From Kribbella sp. ALI-6-A (GTDB lineage: Bacteria > Actinomycetota > Actinomycetes > Propionibacteriales > Kribbellaceae): a stretch of 64,000 bases of DNA. The notes below the pieces were generated by a model that saw only the letters and a list, made by a program, of their open reading frames with translations, was not told the origin of the DNA and did not search any database. Where the stretch lies: positions 992,001 to 1,056,000 of the forward strand of contig NZ_MTQN01000012.1 in assembly GCF_001984195.1 (NCBI RefSeq), given 5' to 3'. The position numbers were made by a program, and so were the translations under genes. Position 1 is the first letter of the stretch. Each line of letters starts with the position of its first letter. This document shows, one piece after another, positions 1 to 9,072 of the stretch.

Positions 1-1240
1 GCATCCGCTGCAGCTTCGCCTCCTCCAGCGCCCAGTACTCGATCCGGAACTTCTCCCGCTCGTCGATCGGCGCGTACGTCGAAACCGCTTCGGCTCCGCG
101 CATCACGTTGACCGCGTTGACGTAGAACTCGCCCGCGACCCGCGCGGTCTGCTTGTCCTTACCGAAGCTGAACATGCCGACCCCGGGCACCAGCACGATC
201 GCCGGATCCGCACCGCGCATCGGCGGGCTGTCCGGCTCTTTGTGCCGGTCGTAGTAGGCCGCGTAGTCCTCGCGGTACTGCAGGTGGAGCTCCCTGAGCC
301 GGATCACCGCATCCTCGAGCGGGGCGCTCGGTGGGAGGTCGAGCACCAGCGGCCGCACCTTCGTGCGGAGGAAGTGATCCGGGCAGGACGTGCCGAGCGC
401 CGCCAGCTCACCCAGCTTCTCGCGAGCAGTGAACTCCAGAACGACGTCCGCATCGTTGAAGTGGCCGACCTGCGGGTTGTCGGTCGACGCCAGCCCGCGG
501 ATCACCGGCGCGAGCGCCGCGGCCCGCTGCCGCCGCTGCTCGGCCGGCAGCGCCTCGAACCCCGGTACGACGGCTCCGAACGGCTCCGCCTGGCCGCGCT
601 CGGCCAGGAATCGCTCGGCCGTGCGGATGATCTCCAGCGAGTTCGCCTCACACTCGGCCGAGGTGTCGCCCCAGGCCGTGATGCCGTGCCCACCGAGAAT
701 CACGCCGATCGCCTGCGGGTTGTCCCGCTTCGTCGCCGCGATGTCCAGGCCGAGCTGGAACCCGGGCCGCCGCCACGGCACCCAGACCACCCGATCACCG
801 AAGCACTCGGCGGTCAGCTTCTCGCCGTCGGCCGCCGTCGCCAGCGCGATCCCCGAGTCGGGGTGCAGGTGGTCGACGTGCGGGGCCTCGACCAGTCCGT
901 GCATCGCGGTGTCGATCGACGGCGCCGCGCCGCCCTTGCCGTGCAGGCAGTAGTCGAAGGCGGCGACCATCTCGTCCTCGCGGTCGACGCCGGGGTAGAC
1001 CTCGACCAGCGCGTTCAGACGGTCCTGCCGCAGGACGGCCAGTCCGGCCGCGGTCAGTGTGCCCAGGTCACCGCCGGAGCCCTTCACCCAGACCAGGTCC
1101 ACGGGCTGCTGGGTGACCGGGTCGATCGCGGTGCCCTTGGCGGAGGTGTTGCCGCCGGCGTAGTTCGTGTTGCGCGGGTCAGCACCCAATCTGTTGCTGC
1201 GGGCGACGAGTTCGGCACTGACGTCCGGGGTGTCGGTCAC
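1..1240 (-). CDS. rhaD: Bifunctional rhamnulose-1-phosphate aldolase / lactaldehyde dehydrogenase, N-terminal part
   Basis: Last gene of the rhamnose operon inside the window; its 3' end runs off the left edge. The GTG start at 1240 lies 3 bp after the stop of rhaI. The 413 visible residues form a class II aldolase domain: NTSAKG near residue 31, VWVKGSGGDLG near 50, and a metal-site histidine cluster HVDHLHPDSG at 121-130. In this family (TIGR02632 type) a C-terminal short-chain dehydrogenase domain oxidises the lactaldehyde released by the aldolase; that half is outside the window, so bifunctionality is inferred from the family. Expected reaction: rhamnulose-1-phosphate to dihydroxyacetone phosphate and L-lactaldehyde, in the cytoplasm. 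Confidence 0.88.
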   Translation of the reverse strand, partial: MTDTPDVSAELVARSNRLGADPRNTNYAGGNTSAKGTAIDPVTQQPVDLVWVKGSGGDLGTLTAAGLAVLRQDRLNALVEVYPGVDREDEMVAAFDYCLHGKGGAAPSIDTAMHGLVEAPHVDHLHPDSGIALATAADGEKLTAECFGDRVVWVPWRRPGFQLGLDIAATKRDNPQAIGVILGGHGITAWGDTSAECEANSLEIIRTAERFLAERGQAEPFGAVVPGFEALPAEQRRQRAAALAPVIRGLASTDNPQVGHFNDADVVLEFTAREKLGELAALGTSCPDHFLRTKVRPLVLDLPPSAPLEDAVIRLRELHLQYREDYAAYYDRHKEPDSPPMRGADPAIVLVPGVGMFSFGKDKQTARVAGEFYVNAVNVMRGAEAVSTYAPIDEREKFRIEYWALEEAKLQRM

Positions 1241-1243
1241 GGT

Positions 1244-2407
1244 TCAGGCTCCCCATCCGGCCTGCTGGCCGTCGGCTCGGTCCTTGCTGATCTGCTCGAA
1301 GTAGCCGCTGCGCTGGTACGCCGCGACCGGGTCGGGGTCGAGCCCCTGCTCGGTCCGCAGCTCCGCCAGCAGCGGGCGGACGTCGGTGTTGTAGGCGTCC
1401 ATCAGGGCGGCGTTGGCGCCGAGCACGTCACCGTCCTGCTGGGCCTTGCGCAGCGCGTCCCGGTCGACCAGCAGCGCCTTCGCGGTGGCCTCCTGGACGT
1501 TCATCACCGAGCGGATGATGGCCGGGATCTTCGCCTCGATGTTGTGGCACTGGTCGAGCATGAAGGCGATGCCGCGGTCCGGGTCGAGCGCGTCGCCGCG
1601 GACGATCTCGTTCATGATCCGGAACAGCTGGAACGGGTCGGCCGCGCCCACCATCAGGTCGTCGTCGGCGTAGAAGCGGCTGTTGAAGTCGAAGGCGCCG
1701 AGCTTGCCCACCCGGAGCAGGAACGCGACGATGAACTCGATGTTCGTGCCCGGCGCGTGGTGCCCGGTGTCGATGCAGACCGTTGCCTTCGGCCCCAGTT
1801 CCAGGCAGTGCGCGTACGACGTACCCCAGTCCGGTACGTCGGTGGTGTAGAAGGCCGGCTCGAACAGCTTGTACTCCAGCAGCAAACGCTGGTCGGCGCC
1901 GAGCCGGTCGTAGACCTCCTTCAGTGCGGTCGCCAACCGGTCCTGCCGGTCCTGGATGTCGTCTTGGCCGGGGTAGTTCGTCCCGTCGGAGAACCACAGC
2001 TTCAGATCCCGGGAGCCGGTCGCGTCCATGATGTCGACGCACTCCAGCAGGTGGTCGGTGGCCTTGCGCCGGACCCGCGGGTCGGGGTTGGTCACGCTGC
2101 CCAGCTTGTAGTCGTCGTCCTGGAACACGTTGCTGTTGATCGCGCCGAGCCTGACCCCCTGCTCCTTGGCGTACGCCGCGAGCGCGGCGTAGTCGTCGAC
2201 CTTGTCCCAGGGGATGTGCAGGGCGACGCTCGGCGCGACCCCGGTGTACTTGTGCACGACCGCCGCGTCGGCGATCTTCTCCTCCGGCGACCGCGGCACG
2301 CCCGGCTGGCTGAACACCTTGAACCGGGTGCCGGAGTTGCCGAACGCCCAGGAGGGCAGCTCGATCTCCTGCCGACGCAGGGCGGATTTCACGGCTTCGG
2401 TCGTCAT
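1244..2407 (-). CDS. rhaI: L-rhamnose isomerase
   Basis: A 387-residue TIM-barrel sugar isomerase of the RhaI type (Pseudomonas stutzeri-like rather than E. coli RhaA). It converts L-rhamnose to L-rhamnulose in the cytoplasm. Visible signatures include LLLEYKLFEPAFYTTD, TVCIDTGHHAPGTNIEF and AFDFNSRFYADDD, which carry the acidic and histidine metal ligands typical of the family. Length is normal. It starts at ATG 2407, 3 bp downstream of the mutarotase gene stop, and is followed closely by the aldolase gene, so all three are cotranscribed. Regulation is expected through the LacI-type operators near 7446 and 7570. Confidence 0.93.
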   Translation of the reverse strand: MTTEAVKSALRRQEIELPSWAFGNSGTRFKVFSQPGVPRSPEEKIADAAVVHKYTGVAPSVALHIPWDKVDDYAALAAYAKEQGVRLGAINSNVFQDDDYKLGSVTNPDPRVRRKATDHLLECVDIMDATGSRDLKLWFSDGTNYPGQDDIQDRQDRLATALKEVYDRLGADQRLLLEYKLFEPAFYTTDVPDWGTSYAHCLELGPKATVCIDTGHHAPGTNIEFIVAFLLRVGKLGAFDFNSRFYADDDLMVGAADPFQLFRIMNEIVRGDALDPDRGIAFMLDQCHNIEAKIPAIIRSVMNVQEATAKALLVDRDALRKAQQDGDVLGANAALMDAYNTDVRPLLAELRTEQGLDPDPVAAYQRSGYFEQISKDRADGQQAGWGA

Positions 2408-2410
2408 AGG

Positions 2411-2743
2411 TCAATCCTTCGCGGGTGGGAGGTGGAAGATCTCGCGGAGCAACAGGAACGACTCGTCCGGGGGCCTACCGTCGATGCCGGTGAAGAACTC
2501 GGTCATCTCGGCCTGCCAGCGGGTGTTCACCTCGGTCGCCGCCATCGCCTGCTGGGCCGCGGCCAGGTCCTCGGCCTCGACGTACCCGATCAGCAGGCCG
2601 TCGTCGCGGAGGAAGAGTGAGTAGTTGTGCCAGCCGGAGTCGCGCAGCGCGGCCTGCATGTCGGGCCACACGTCACGATGCCGCTCGACGTACTCGTCCA
2701 GCCGGTCCGGCTTGACCTGGAGGCAGAAGCAGTAGCGGTTCAC
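2411..2743 (-). CDS. rhaM: L-rhamnose mutarotase
   Basis: A 110-residue ferredoxin-like-fold protein of the RhaM/RhaU family, which interconverts the alpha and beta anomers of L-rhamnose so that the isomerase receives its preferred form. The VERHRDVWPDM segment holds His22, the catalytic histidine known from E. coli RhaM, and HNYSLFLRDD follows at residue 39. Length matches the family. The gene lies between the binding-protein gene (12 bp upstream) and rhaI (3 bp downstream), which confirms its role in the rhamnose operon. Confidence 0.93.
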   Translation of the reverse strand: MNRYCFCLQVKPDRLDEYVERHRDVWPDMQAALRDSGWHNYSLFLRDDGLLIGYVEAEDLAAAQQAMAATEVNTRWQAEMTEFFTGIDGRPPDESFLLLREIFHLPPAKD

Positions 2744-2755
2744 AGGTGCTCCAGC

Positions 2756-3850
2756 TCAGAAGTCGAACTGGTCGATGTTGGCCGCGGTGAACTCGGTCGG
2801 TGGGCCGAGCACGATCTCGCCGCTCGCGCCGACGGTGTACTCGCCGAGCTTGCCGGCCTTGAACTTCTCACCCTGGGCGCCGGTGATCTGGCCGGACGCC
2901 AGTGCGCCACCGGCGTACGCGGCCAGGTAGCCGATGTCGGCCGGGTTCCACAGCGCGAACTTCTTCACCGTGCCGTCCTTGACGAACTGGCGCATCTGGT
3001 TCGGCAGACCGAGACCGGTGATGGCCACCTTGCCCTTGTAGCTGGACGAGCTGACGTAGCGCGACGCGGCGGCGATGCCGACCGTGGTCGGGGACACGAT
3101 CACCTTGAGGTTCGGGTAGGTCTGCAGCAGGCCCTGGGCCTCGGTGAACGACTTCTGGTCGTCGTCGTTGCCGTAGGCGATCTTGACCAGCTTCAGCTTC
3201 GCGTTCTCCGGCTTGGCCAGCTCGGTCTTCATCACCTCGATCCAGGAGTTCTGGTTGGTGGCGTTCGGCGTCGCGGACAGGACGGCGATCTCACCGGAGC
3301 CGCCGGCCAGTTCGCTGGCCATCTTCACCAGGCTCTGGCCGATGCCCTGCGTGGTGGCCTGGTTGATGAACGCGTCCCGGCAGGTCTTGGCCGCGTCGGA
3401 GTCGAAGGTGACCACCTTGATGCCGGCCTTGCGCGCCTGGTTCAGCGAGGGGCAGACCGCGTTCGGGTCGTTGGCGGCGACCACGATCACGTCCTGCTGC
3501 TGCTGGATCAGCGTGTTGATGTAGCTGACCTGCGACGAGGCGCTCGCGTCGTTCGGGCCGACCAGCTTGTACTCGCCCTTGATCTCGCCGACCGCGACCT
3601 TTCCGCCGCCGACCTCGACGTCGGTGTAGGGGTTGTTCAGCTGCTTGGGCAGGTAGGCGATCTTCAGGCCTTCCTTCAGCGGCGCGTTCGGGTCGGCGGC
3701 GGCCGAGCTGGACGTGCTCGGCGCGGCGGTCGCGTCCCCTGCGGTGCTCTCCTTGGTCGTGCCACCACCGCAGGCGGTCAGCGCGAGGGACAGGACGGCC
3801 ACCGCCGAGAGCGGGATCGCCGTCGTACGGCGGGACAGGCGGAAGGTCAT
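2756..3850 (-). CDS. rhaS: Rhamnose ABC transporter substrate-binding lipoprotein
   Basis: A 364-residue periplasmic-binding-protein-type lipoprotein anchored outside the membrane. The start at ATG 3850 gives a textbook lipoprotein signal peptide: MTFRLSRR, a hydrophobic run, and the lipobox LTAC with the lipidated Cys27, followed by a Gly/Ser/Thr/Ala linker to about residue 55. The mature part is a type I sugar-binding fold like RhaS/RbsB (IAYLPKQLNNPYTDV, VVAANDPNAVCPS, VVTFDSDAAKTC). The reading frame is open upstream, but that extension overlaps the permease gene and is not coding. The start overlaps the permease stop by 4 bp (ATGA), which indicates coupling. Confidence 0.94.
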   Translation of the reverse strand: MTFRLSRRTTAIPLSAVAVLSLALTACGGGTTKESTAGDATAAPSTSSSAAADPNAPLKEGLKIAYLPKQLNNPYTDVEVGGGKVAVGEIKGEYKLVGPNDASASSQVSYINTLIQQQQDVIVVAANDPNAVCPSLNQARKAGIKVVTFDSDAAKTCRDAFINQATTQGIGQSLVKMASELAGGSGEIAVLSATPNATNQNSWIEVMKTELAKPENAKLKLVKIAYGNDDDQKSFTEAQGLLQTYPNLKVIVSPTTVGIAAASRYVSSSSYKGKVAITGLGLPNQMRQFVKDGTVKKFALWNPADIGYLAAYAGGALASGQITGAQGEKFKAGKLGEYTVGASGEIVLGPPTEFTAANIDQFDF

Positions 3851-4896
3851 GAGAGGTCCTTTCTGGACGATGACCGGTGCAGGGACTCGGTGCGGTGCCG
3901 GCGGCGGGACACCGCGGCGCGAACGGCGTTCGCGAGGTTCGGAGCCAGGACGGAAGCGATCAGCAGCACGCCGGTGACGACGTTCAGCGCCTCGTTGGAC
4001 ACGTCGGACAGGCGGAGCGCGTTCTGCAGGGAGGCGAGCAGGACGACGCCGGCGATCACGCCGGGCAGCGCGCCCTTGCCACCGAAGATCGACACCCCGC
4101 CGAGCAGGACCGCGGCGACCACCGCGAGCTCCAGGCCGGCGCCGTTGTCGGCGCGGGCGCTGGAGTAGCGCAGGGTCCAGAGCACTCCGGCCAGACCCGC
4201 GACCAGACCGCTCACGACGTACAGCCAGAACTTCAGCCGGCCGGGCCGGACACCGGCGAACCGGGCCGCCTGCTCGCTCGCGCCGACCGCGAACACCGCG
4301 CGGCCGATCGGTGTCGCGTGCAGGACCACGCCGAACACCACGGCCAGCGCGACCACGATGATCAGCACGTTCGGGATCGGGGTGCCGCCGATGGTGCCGG
4401 TGACCCAGTCGGTGTAGAGCGCGGGGAAGTCGGCGACCGCGCCGTCGCCGAGCACGACGAAGGCCAGGCCGCGGTAGAGCGCCAGCGTCCCGATCGTCAC
4501 CGCCAGCGAGGGCAGGCCGAGCACCGTGACGAAGAAGCCGTTCACCGCGCCGAGCACCGCGCCCAGCAGCAGGCAGAGCGGGATGATCGTCTCGATCGGC
4601 TGGTTCGCGTTCCACAGGTAGCCCATGACGGCGCTGGACAGGCCGAGCGTGCTGGCCACCGACAGGTCGATCTCGCCGGTCACGATCACCAGCGTCATCG
4701 GCAGCGCGACCAGCGCGATGGGCAGCAGGTCGAGGACCAGGAAGCCGAAGTTCTGCGAGGTGCCGAAGTTGGCGACGCTCGCCGAGGCGACGATCAGCAC
4801 CAGCACGGTGAGGGCGATGATCGCCACGTTCCAGTTGGCGAACCGGCCGGCCAGAGGGCTCGGGCGCTCGGTCACCGACGCGGTCTCAGCTGACAT
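3847..4896 (-). CDS. rhaQ: Rhamnose ABC transporter permease (second subunit)
   Basis: A 349-residue inner-membrane permease of the RbsC/XylH family with about eight to ten hydrophobic segments starting near residue 24. The VTGEIDLSVASTLGLSSAV segment near residue 72 is the conserved family signature. A loop containing GASEQAARFAGV near residue 205 corresponds to the site that contacts the ATPase. It pairs with the permease encoded just upstream (11-bp overlap) to form a heterodimeric channel. The basic C-terminal tail is short. Assignment as RhaQ rather than RhaP rests on gene order only. Confidence 0.9.
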   Translation of the reverse strand: MSAETASVTERPSPLAGRFANWNVAIIALTVLVLIVASASVANFGTSQNFGFLVLDLLPIALVALPMTLVIVTGEIDLSVASTLGLSSAVMGYLWNANQPIETIIPLCLLLGAVLGAVNGFFVTVLGLPSLAVTIGTLALYRGLAFVVLGDGAVADFPALYTDWVTGTIGGTPIPNVLIIVVALAVVFGVVLHATPIGRAVFAVGASEQAARFAGVRPGRLKFWLYVVSGLVAGLAGVLWTLRYSSARADNGAGLELAVVAAVLLGGVSIFGGKGALPGVIAGVVLLASLQNALRLSDVSNEALNVVTGVLLIASVLAPNLANAVRAAVSRRRHRTESLHRSSSRKDLS

Positions 4897-5911
4897 GGGA
4901 GCCTCGCTTCTTCAACGACGCGGCGACCCGCGCCGCGACCAGCCGGTCGGCGCCGATCGCCAGCAGGATCAGACCGCCGACGATCGCCTGCTGCCAGAAC
5001 TGGTTGATCTCGAGCACCGCCAGCGCGCTGCCGATGGTCGTCAGCAGCAACGCCCCGAGCGCCGCGCCCCAGACCGAGCCGCTGCCGCCGAAGACGGCCA
5101 CGCCGCCGACGACCACCGCGGCGACCACGTTCAGCTCGTATCCCGTGCCCGCCGCCGCGTCGATCGTGCCGAAGCGCGCCGCGAACAGCACGCCGGCCAG
5201 CCCGGCCAGCGCCCCGCTGACCAGGAACGCCACGACCGTACGACGACCGACCGCGATGCCGGCGAGTTTGGCCGCCTGCGGGCTGGAGCCCATCGCGTAG
5301 AGCTCACGGCCGGCCCGGTAGTTCCGCAGGACGAGGCCGGTGACGACCAGGACCAGCAGCGCGATCAGCACCAGATACGGCACCGACAGCAGGGTCGCGT
5401 TGCCGAAGTCGAGGAACCCGGCGGGCAGCTCGTCGGCGTTGATCTGCTGGCCCCCGGCCCAGAAGTACGTGATGCCACGGACGACGTACAGCGTGCCGAG
5501 GGTGACGACGAGGGCAGGGACGTTGCCGTAGCGGACGAGGACTCCGTTCAGCGCGCCGCAGACTCCGCCGACGCCTGCGCCCACGAGCAGGGCGACCACG
5601 ACCGGAAGGCCCGGGTTGTCCCGCAGCAGCGTGCCGACGGTGAAGGCACTCAGGCCGAGCACCGAGCCCACCGAGAGATCGATGTTGCGGGTGATCACCA
5701 CCACGGCCTGGCCGACCGCCAGAACGGCCAGGATCGCGGTGCCGAGCAGGATGTCGCGGATGCTCTGGGCGGACAGGAACCGCGGGTTCGAGATCGCGGT
5801 CACCGCGACCAGCAGAGCCAGCGCGAGCACGATGCCCAGCTCCCGGGCCCGCAGCACGAGATCCAGCGACGACCGGCGCGCGGTCACGCCCGGCAGACCG
5901 ACGGCCGTCAT
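4886..5911 (-). CDS. rhaP: Rhamnose ABC transporter permease (first subunit)
   Basis: A 341-residue RbsC-like inner-membrane permease, paralogous to its neighbour. The VITRNIDLSVGSVLGLSAF segment near residue 73 is the family signature, GSSPQAAKLAGI near 205 is the ATPase-contact loop, and VVGGVAVFGGSGSVWGA lies near 267. Its ATG overlaps the stop of the ATPase gene by 4 bp (5908-5911), and its end overlaps the next permease by 11 bp, so the transporter genes are translationally coupled. It forms the sugar channel of the RhaSTPQ-type importer. Confidence 0.9.
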   Translation of the reverse strand: MTAVGLPGVTARRSSLDLVLRARELGIVLALALLVAVTAISNPRFLSAQSIRDILLGTAILAVLAVGQAVVVITRNIDLSVGSVLGLSAFTVGTLLRDNPGLPVVVALLVGAGVGGVCGALNGVLVRYGNVPALVVTLGTLYVVRGITYFWAGGQQINADELPAGFLDFGNATLLSVPYLVLIALLVLVVTGLVLRNYRAGRELYAMGSSPQAAKLAGIAVGRRTVVAFLVSGALAGLAGVLFAARFGTIDAAAGTGYELNVVAAVVVGGVAVFGGSGSVWGAALGALLLTTIGSALAVLEINQFWQQAIVGGLILLAIGADRLVAARVAASLKKRGSHVS

Positions 5912-7413
5912 ACCGTCACCTCCTGACCGGTGGCGGCGAACATCACGGACTGCTCGGTGGCTTCGCTGCGGTCGAGCGTGGCGACCAGGCGGCCCTCGCG
6001 CATCACCAGCACGCGATCGGCCATCCCGAGCACCTCGGGCAGCTCCGACGAGACCATCAGAACGGCGACTCCCTCCGCGGCGAGATTGGACATCAACCGG
6101 TGCACCTCGGCCTTGGTGCCGACGTCGATGCCGCGGGTGGGTTCGTCGACGATCAGCAACTTAGGGGCCATGGACAACCATTTCGCCAGCACGACCTTCT
6201 GCTGGTTGCCGCCGGACAATGTGCCGACCTCGTCGCTGAGCCGGCCGTATTTCGTCTTCAGGCGGGTGGTCCACTCCTTGGCCGACCGGCGCTCGCTGCT
6301 GCCGGTCAGGAATCCCAACTGGGACAGGGCTCTGGACCGGGGCAGCGTCACGTTGCGCTCGATCGACAGCTCCATCAGCAGGCCCTGCTGGCGGCGGTCC
6401 TCCGGGACCAGCGCGACACCGGCGGCCATCGCGGCCCGCGGCGACCCCGGCTTGAGCTTGCGCCCACCGACCTCGACCGTGCCGCCGTCGCGCGGGTCGA
6501 CCCCGAAGATCGACTGCACGACCTCGGACCGGCCCGACCCGACCAGGCCGGCCAGCGCGACGATCTCACCGGCCCGGACCTCGAAGTCGATGTCGGCGAA
6601 CACCGGGTCGCGGCGCAACCCGCGGACCGAGAGCACCACCGCGCCCGGCGTGACGTCCTGCTTGGGGAACAGCGCGTCGAGATCGCGCCCGACCATCCGC
6701 CGGACCATCTCGTCGACGCTCAGGTCGGCCAGCGGATCGGTGGAGACATGCTTGCCGTCGCGCAGGATCGTGACCTTCTCGCACAACGCGGTGATCTCCT
6801 CGAACCGGTGCGAGATGAACACCAGCGCCGCGCCGTCGTCGCGCAGCGACCGGGCGACCGCGAACAGCCGCTCGACCTCCACGCCGGTCAGCGCGGCGGT
6901 CGGCTCGTCCATCACCACCACCCGGGCGTCGGCCGACAGCGCCTTGGCGATCTCCACCAACTGCTGGTCGGCGATCGACAGGCCGCGGGCCGGCCGGTTC
7001 GGCGCGATCGAGACGCCCAGCCGCGCGAACAGCTGCTCGGCCTGCGCGTGCATCGCGGCCCGGTCGATGGTTTTGAAACGACCCAGTGGCTGGCGGCCCA
7101 TCGCGATGTTCTCCGCGACGGACAGATCCGGGAACAACGTCGGCTCCTGGTAGATCACGGCGATCCCGGCGGCCTTGGCGTCGGCCGGTGTGGCCAGCTC
7201 GATCGGCGTCCCGTCCAGCTCGATGCTGCCGGAGTCCGGCCGGTGCACGCCGGCCAGCATCTTCACCAGGGTGGACTTGCCGGCGCCGTTCTCCCCGACC
7301 AGCGCGTGCGCCTCACCGCCGTAGAGGTCGAAGGACACGTTCTGGACGGCGGCGACCGCGCCGAACGACTTCGAAACGTCACGCATCCGTAGCACCGGAG
7401 TGTCCGTCGCCAT
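5908..7413 (-). CDS. rhaT: Rhamnose ABC transporter ATP-binding protein
   Basis: A 501-residue tandem ABC ATPase of the RbsA/XylG/RhaT type that energises rhamnose import. The first domain has Walker A GENGAGKST at 40-48 and VVMDEPTAAL as Walker B. The second has the usual degenerate Walker A GLVGSGRSE, the signature LSGGNQQKVVLAKWL and Walker B LLIVDEPTRGID. The start was set at ATG 7413 because GGAGGTGG lies just upstream; an in-frame extension to 7575 would run through the intergenic operators. It is the first gene of the operon, so its upstream region carries the promoter. Confidence 0.94.
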   Translation of the reverse strand: MATDTPVLRMRDVSKSFGAVAAVQNVSFDLYGGEAHALVGENGAGKSTLVKMLAGVHRPDSGSIELDGTPIELATPADAKAAGIAVIYQEPTLFPDLSVAENIAMGRQPLGRFKTIDRAAMHAQAEQLFARLGVSIAPNRPARGLSIADQQLVEIAKALSADARVVVMDEPTAALTGVEVERLFAVARSLRDDGAALVFISHRFEEITALCEKVTILRDGKHVSTDPLADLSVDEMVRRMVGRDLDALFPKQDVTPGAVVLSVRGLRRDPVFADIDFEVRAGEIVALAGLVGSGRSEVVQSIFGVDPRDGGTVEVGGRKLKPGSPRAAMAAGVALVPEDRRQQGLLMELSIERNVTLPRSRALSQLGFLTGSSERRSAKEWTTRLKTKYGRLSDEVGTLSGGNQQKVVLAKWLSMAPKLLIVDEPTRGIDVGTKAEVHRLMSNLAAEGVAVLMVSSELPEVLGMADRVLVMREGRLVATLDRSEATEQSVMFAATGQEVTV

Positions 7414-7445
7414 CTCCACCTCCGGGGGTCGCGGCCGAGTGTTGC

Positions 7446-7457
7446 TGAAAGGTTTCA
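7446..7457. promoter_or_regulatory. LacI-type operator upstream of the rhamnose operon
   Basis: TGAAAGGTTTCA has perfect 5-bp arms TGAAA/TTTCA around a GG centre, close to the TGAAACGTTTCA pattern bound by many LacI-family regulators. It lies 33-44 bp before the rhaT start, where a repressor would block transcription. The likely ligand is the LacI-type protein encoded divergently. Confidence 0.6.
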
Positions 7458-7569
7458 AGAAGGTTGCCCGAAGTCCAGGGCGGGCGTCAAGAGGCTGATG
7501 GGAAGTCTGTGGACAACCACAGCCGAGGCCTGCGGACATCCACAGGTGCGCCAGGTACGCTTCGTGGGC

Positions 7570-7581
7570 TATCACGTTTCA
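7570..7581. promoter_or_regulatory. Second LacI-type half-site, near the regulator start
   Basis: TATCACGTTTCA keeps the central CG and the right arm TTTCA of the 7446-7457 operator but has a poor left arm. It lies 16-27 bp upstream of the GTG at 7597, directly before the GGGGAGG ribosome binding site, so it could mediate autoregulation of the regulator gene. Confidence 0.4.
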
Positions 7582-7596
7582 AGCGGGGAGGCTGCC

Positions 7597-9069
7597 GTGG
7601 CATCATCCAGCGCAGCAGGGCGCGCCGGTGCGCCGGACCCTGCCCCCGACCGCGGGAGCAGCGGGTCGGGCGGTGCGTCTCCGCGCGCTGGTGCAGGTAC
7701 GCCGCGGAAGGCCTCGCCCGCCGGAACGCCACGGACCGCAGCCGGTACGACGCGGGGAAGCTCCGCCGCCGGACGGGCCGGAGCGGCCTCGACGCGAGGT
7801 GCCGCAGCCGCACCACGCAACACCGCAGCGCCGCGTGGTGGAGCGACTGCCCCACGGACCAGTACATCGCCCTCTCGAGGCGGAGCGCCGACGCCGCGTA
7901 CCGGCAGGACGCCGCGAATCCCGGTCAAACGCGTGCCGGCCACCGCGTCGCGCACCGCCGTACCGGGTGAGACCGCGGCCCCCGGCGCTCGGGTTGCCGG
8001 GCGCGGCCGCGGGCGAGGTGCAGCCGGAGTGAAGGACGTGGCCGCGGCGGCCGGAGTCTCGCTCGGGACCGTCTCGAACGTGCTCAACCGTCCGGAGATG
8101 GTCAGCCCCGCCACCAGAGCCAAGGTCGAGGCGGCGATGGAGTCGCTCGGCTTCGTCCGCAACGAGTCGGCCCGTCAGCTTCGCGCGGGCAGCAGCCGGA
8201 TCCTGGCGTACCTGATGCTCGACGCCGGCAACCCGTTCTTCACCGACGTCGCCAAGGGCGTGGAGGAGGCGGCGCGCGAGGCCGGGCTGTCGGTCTTCCT
8301 CTGCAACAGCAACGAGGACGCGGCCCGCGAGGCGGACTATCTCGATCTGCTCGAGCAGCAACGCGTCCAGGGCGTGCTGATCACGCCGATCGACCCGCAC
8401 TCACCCCGGATCACGACCCTGCCCCTGCGCGGTACGCCGGTCGTTGTCGTCGACCGGGCGCTCGACGAAGGTCTGCACTGCTCGGTCGCGGTGGACGACG
8501 TCCTGGGTGGCGAGGTCGCGCTGACCCACCTGATCGAGCTCGGCCACGAACGGATCGCCTTCGTCGGCGGCCCGAACACGATCGGCCAGGTCACCGACCG
8601 CCGCGAGGGCGCCCGGAACGCACTGGCCGAAGCGGGACTACCCGCGGAGAACCTGATCGAGCTCACCACTGCCGCGCTGACCGTGGCCGAGGGACGCGGA
8701 GCCGGTCAGCGACTGGCCGGGCTTCCCGCAGACCGCAGGCCGACCGCCGCGTTCTGCGCGAACGACCTGCTGGCGCTGGGACTCCTGCAGCAATGCGTCA
8801 GCCTCGGCCTGCGCGTGCCGGAGGACCTGGCGATCGTCGGCTACGACGACATCGAGTTCGCCGCGGCGGCCGCCGTACCGCTGACGTCGGTTCGGCAGCC
8901 ACGCCAGCTGCTGGGCAAGACCGCCGCCGAGTTGCTGCTCGACGAGTCGTCCAATCCCGACCACGAGCACCAGCGAGTCACCTTCACGCCCGAGCTCGTC
9001 GTCCGGACGTCGACGCGCGGCAAGGGCCGCCGCCCGGATGCGAACTCCGGCGGCGACACCCCGCGCTGA
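7597..9069 (+). CDS. rhaR: LacI-family transcriptional regulator of rhamnose use
   Basis: A LacI-family repressor with a helix-turn-helix (VKDVAAAAGVSLGTVSNVL) and a periplasmic-binding-like effector domain (ILAYLMLDAGNPFFTDV, HLIELGHERIAFVGG, CANDLLALGLL, VGYDDIEFA). It is divergent from the rhamnose operon, so rhamnose or a rhamnose metabolite is the likely inducer. The GTG at 7597 has GGGGAGG 5 bp upstream and gives 490 residues. This places the HTH at residue 145 after a 144-residue Ala/Arg/Pro/Gly/Thr-rich extension, which is unusual. An alternative GTG at 8029, preceded by GAGGTG, would give the normal LacI layout. The family call is sure; the start is not. Confidence 0.85.
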   Translation: MASSSAAGRAGAPDPAPDRGSSGSGGASPRAGAGTPRKASPAGTPRTAAGTTRGSSAAGRAGAASTRGAAAAPRNTAAPRGGATAPRTSTSPSRGGAPTPRTGRTPRIPVKRVPATASRTAVPGETAAPGARVAGRGRGRGAAGVKDVAAAAGVSLGTVSNVLNRPEMVSPATRAKVEAAMESLGFVRNESARQLRAGSSRILAYLMLDAGNPFFTDVAKGVEEAAREAGLSVFLCNSNEDAAREADYLDLLEQQRVQGVLITPIDPHSPRITTLPLRGTPVVVVDRALDEGLHCSVAVDDVLGGEVALTHLIELGHERIAFVGGPNTIGQVTDRREGARNALAEAGLPAENLIELTTAALTVAEGRGAGQRLAGLPADRRPTAAFCANDLLALGLLQQCVSLGLRVPEDLAIVGYDDIEFAAAAAVPLTSVRQPRQLLGKTAAELLLDESSNPDHEHQRVTFTPELVVRTSTRGKGRRPDANSGGDTPR

Positions 9070-9072
9070 CCG

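Noticed and set aside
242..2620. 792-codon plus-strand open frame
   Set aside because: It lies antisense to the aldolase, isomerase and mutarotase genes, is rich in Arg/Val/Gly with no motifs, and arises from high-GC codon bias on the other strand.
3851..4615. In-frame extension upstream of the rhamnose-binding protein
   Set aside because: It lies inside the permease gene in another frame, and the internal Met at 3850 starts a perfect lipoprotein signal peptide.
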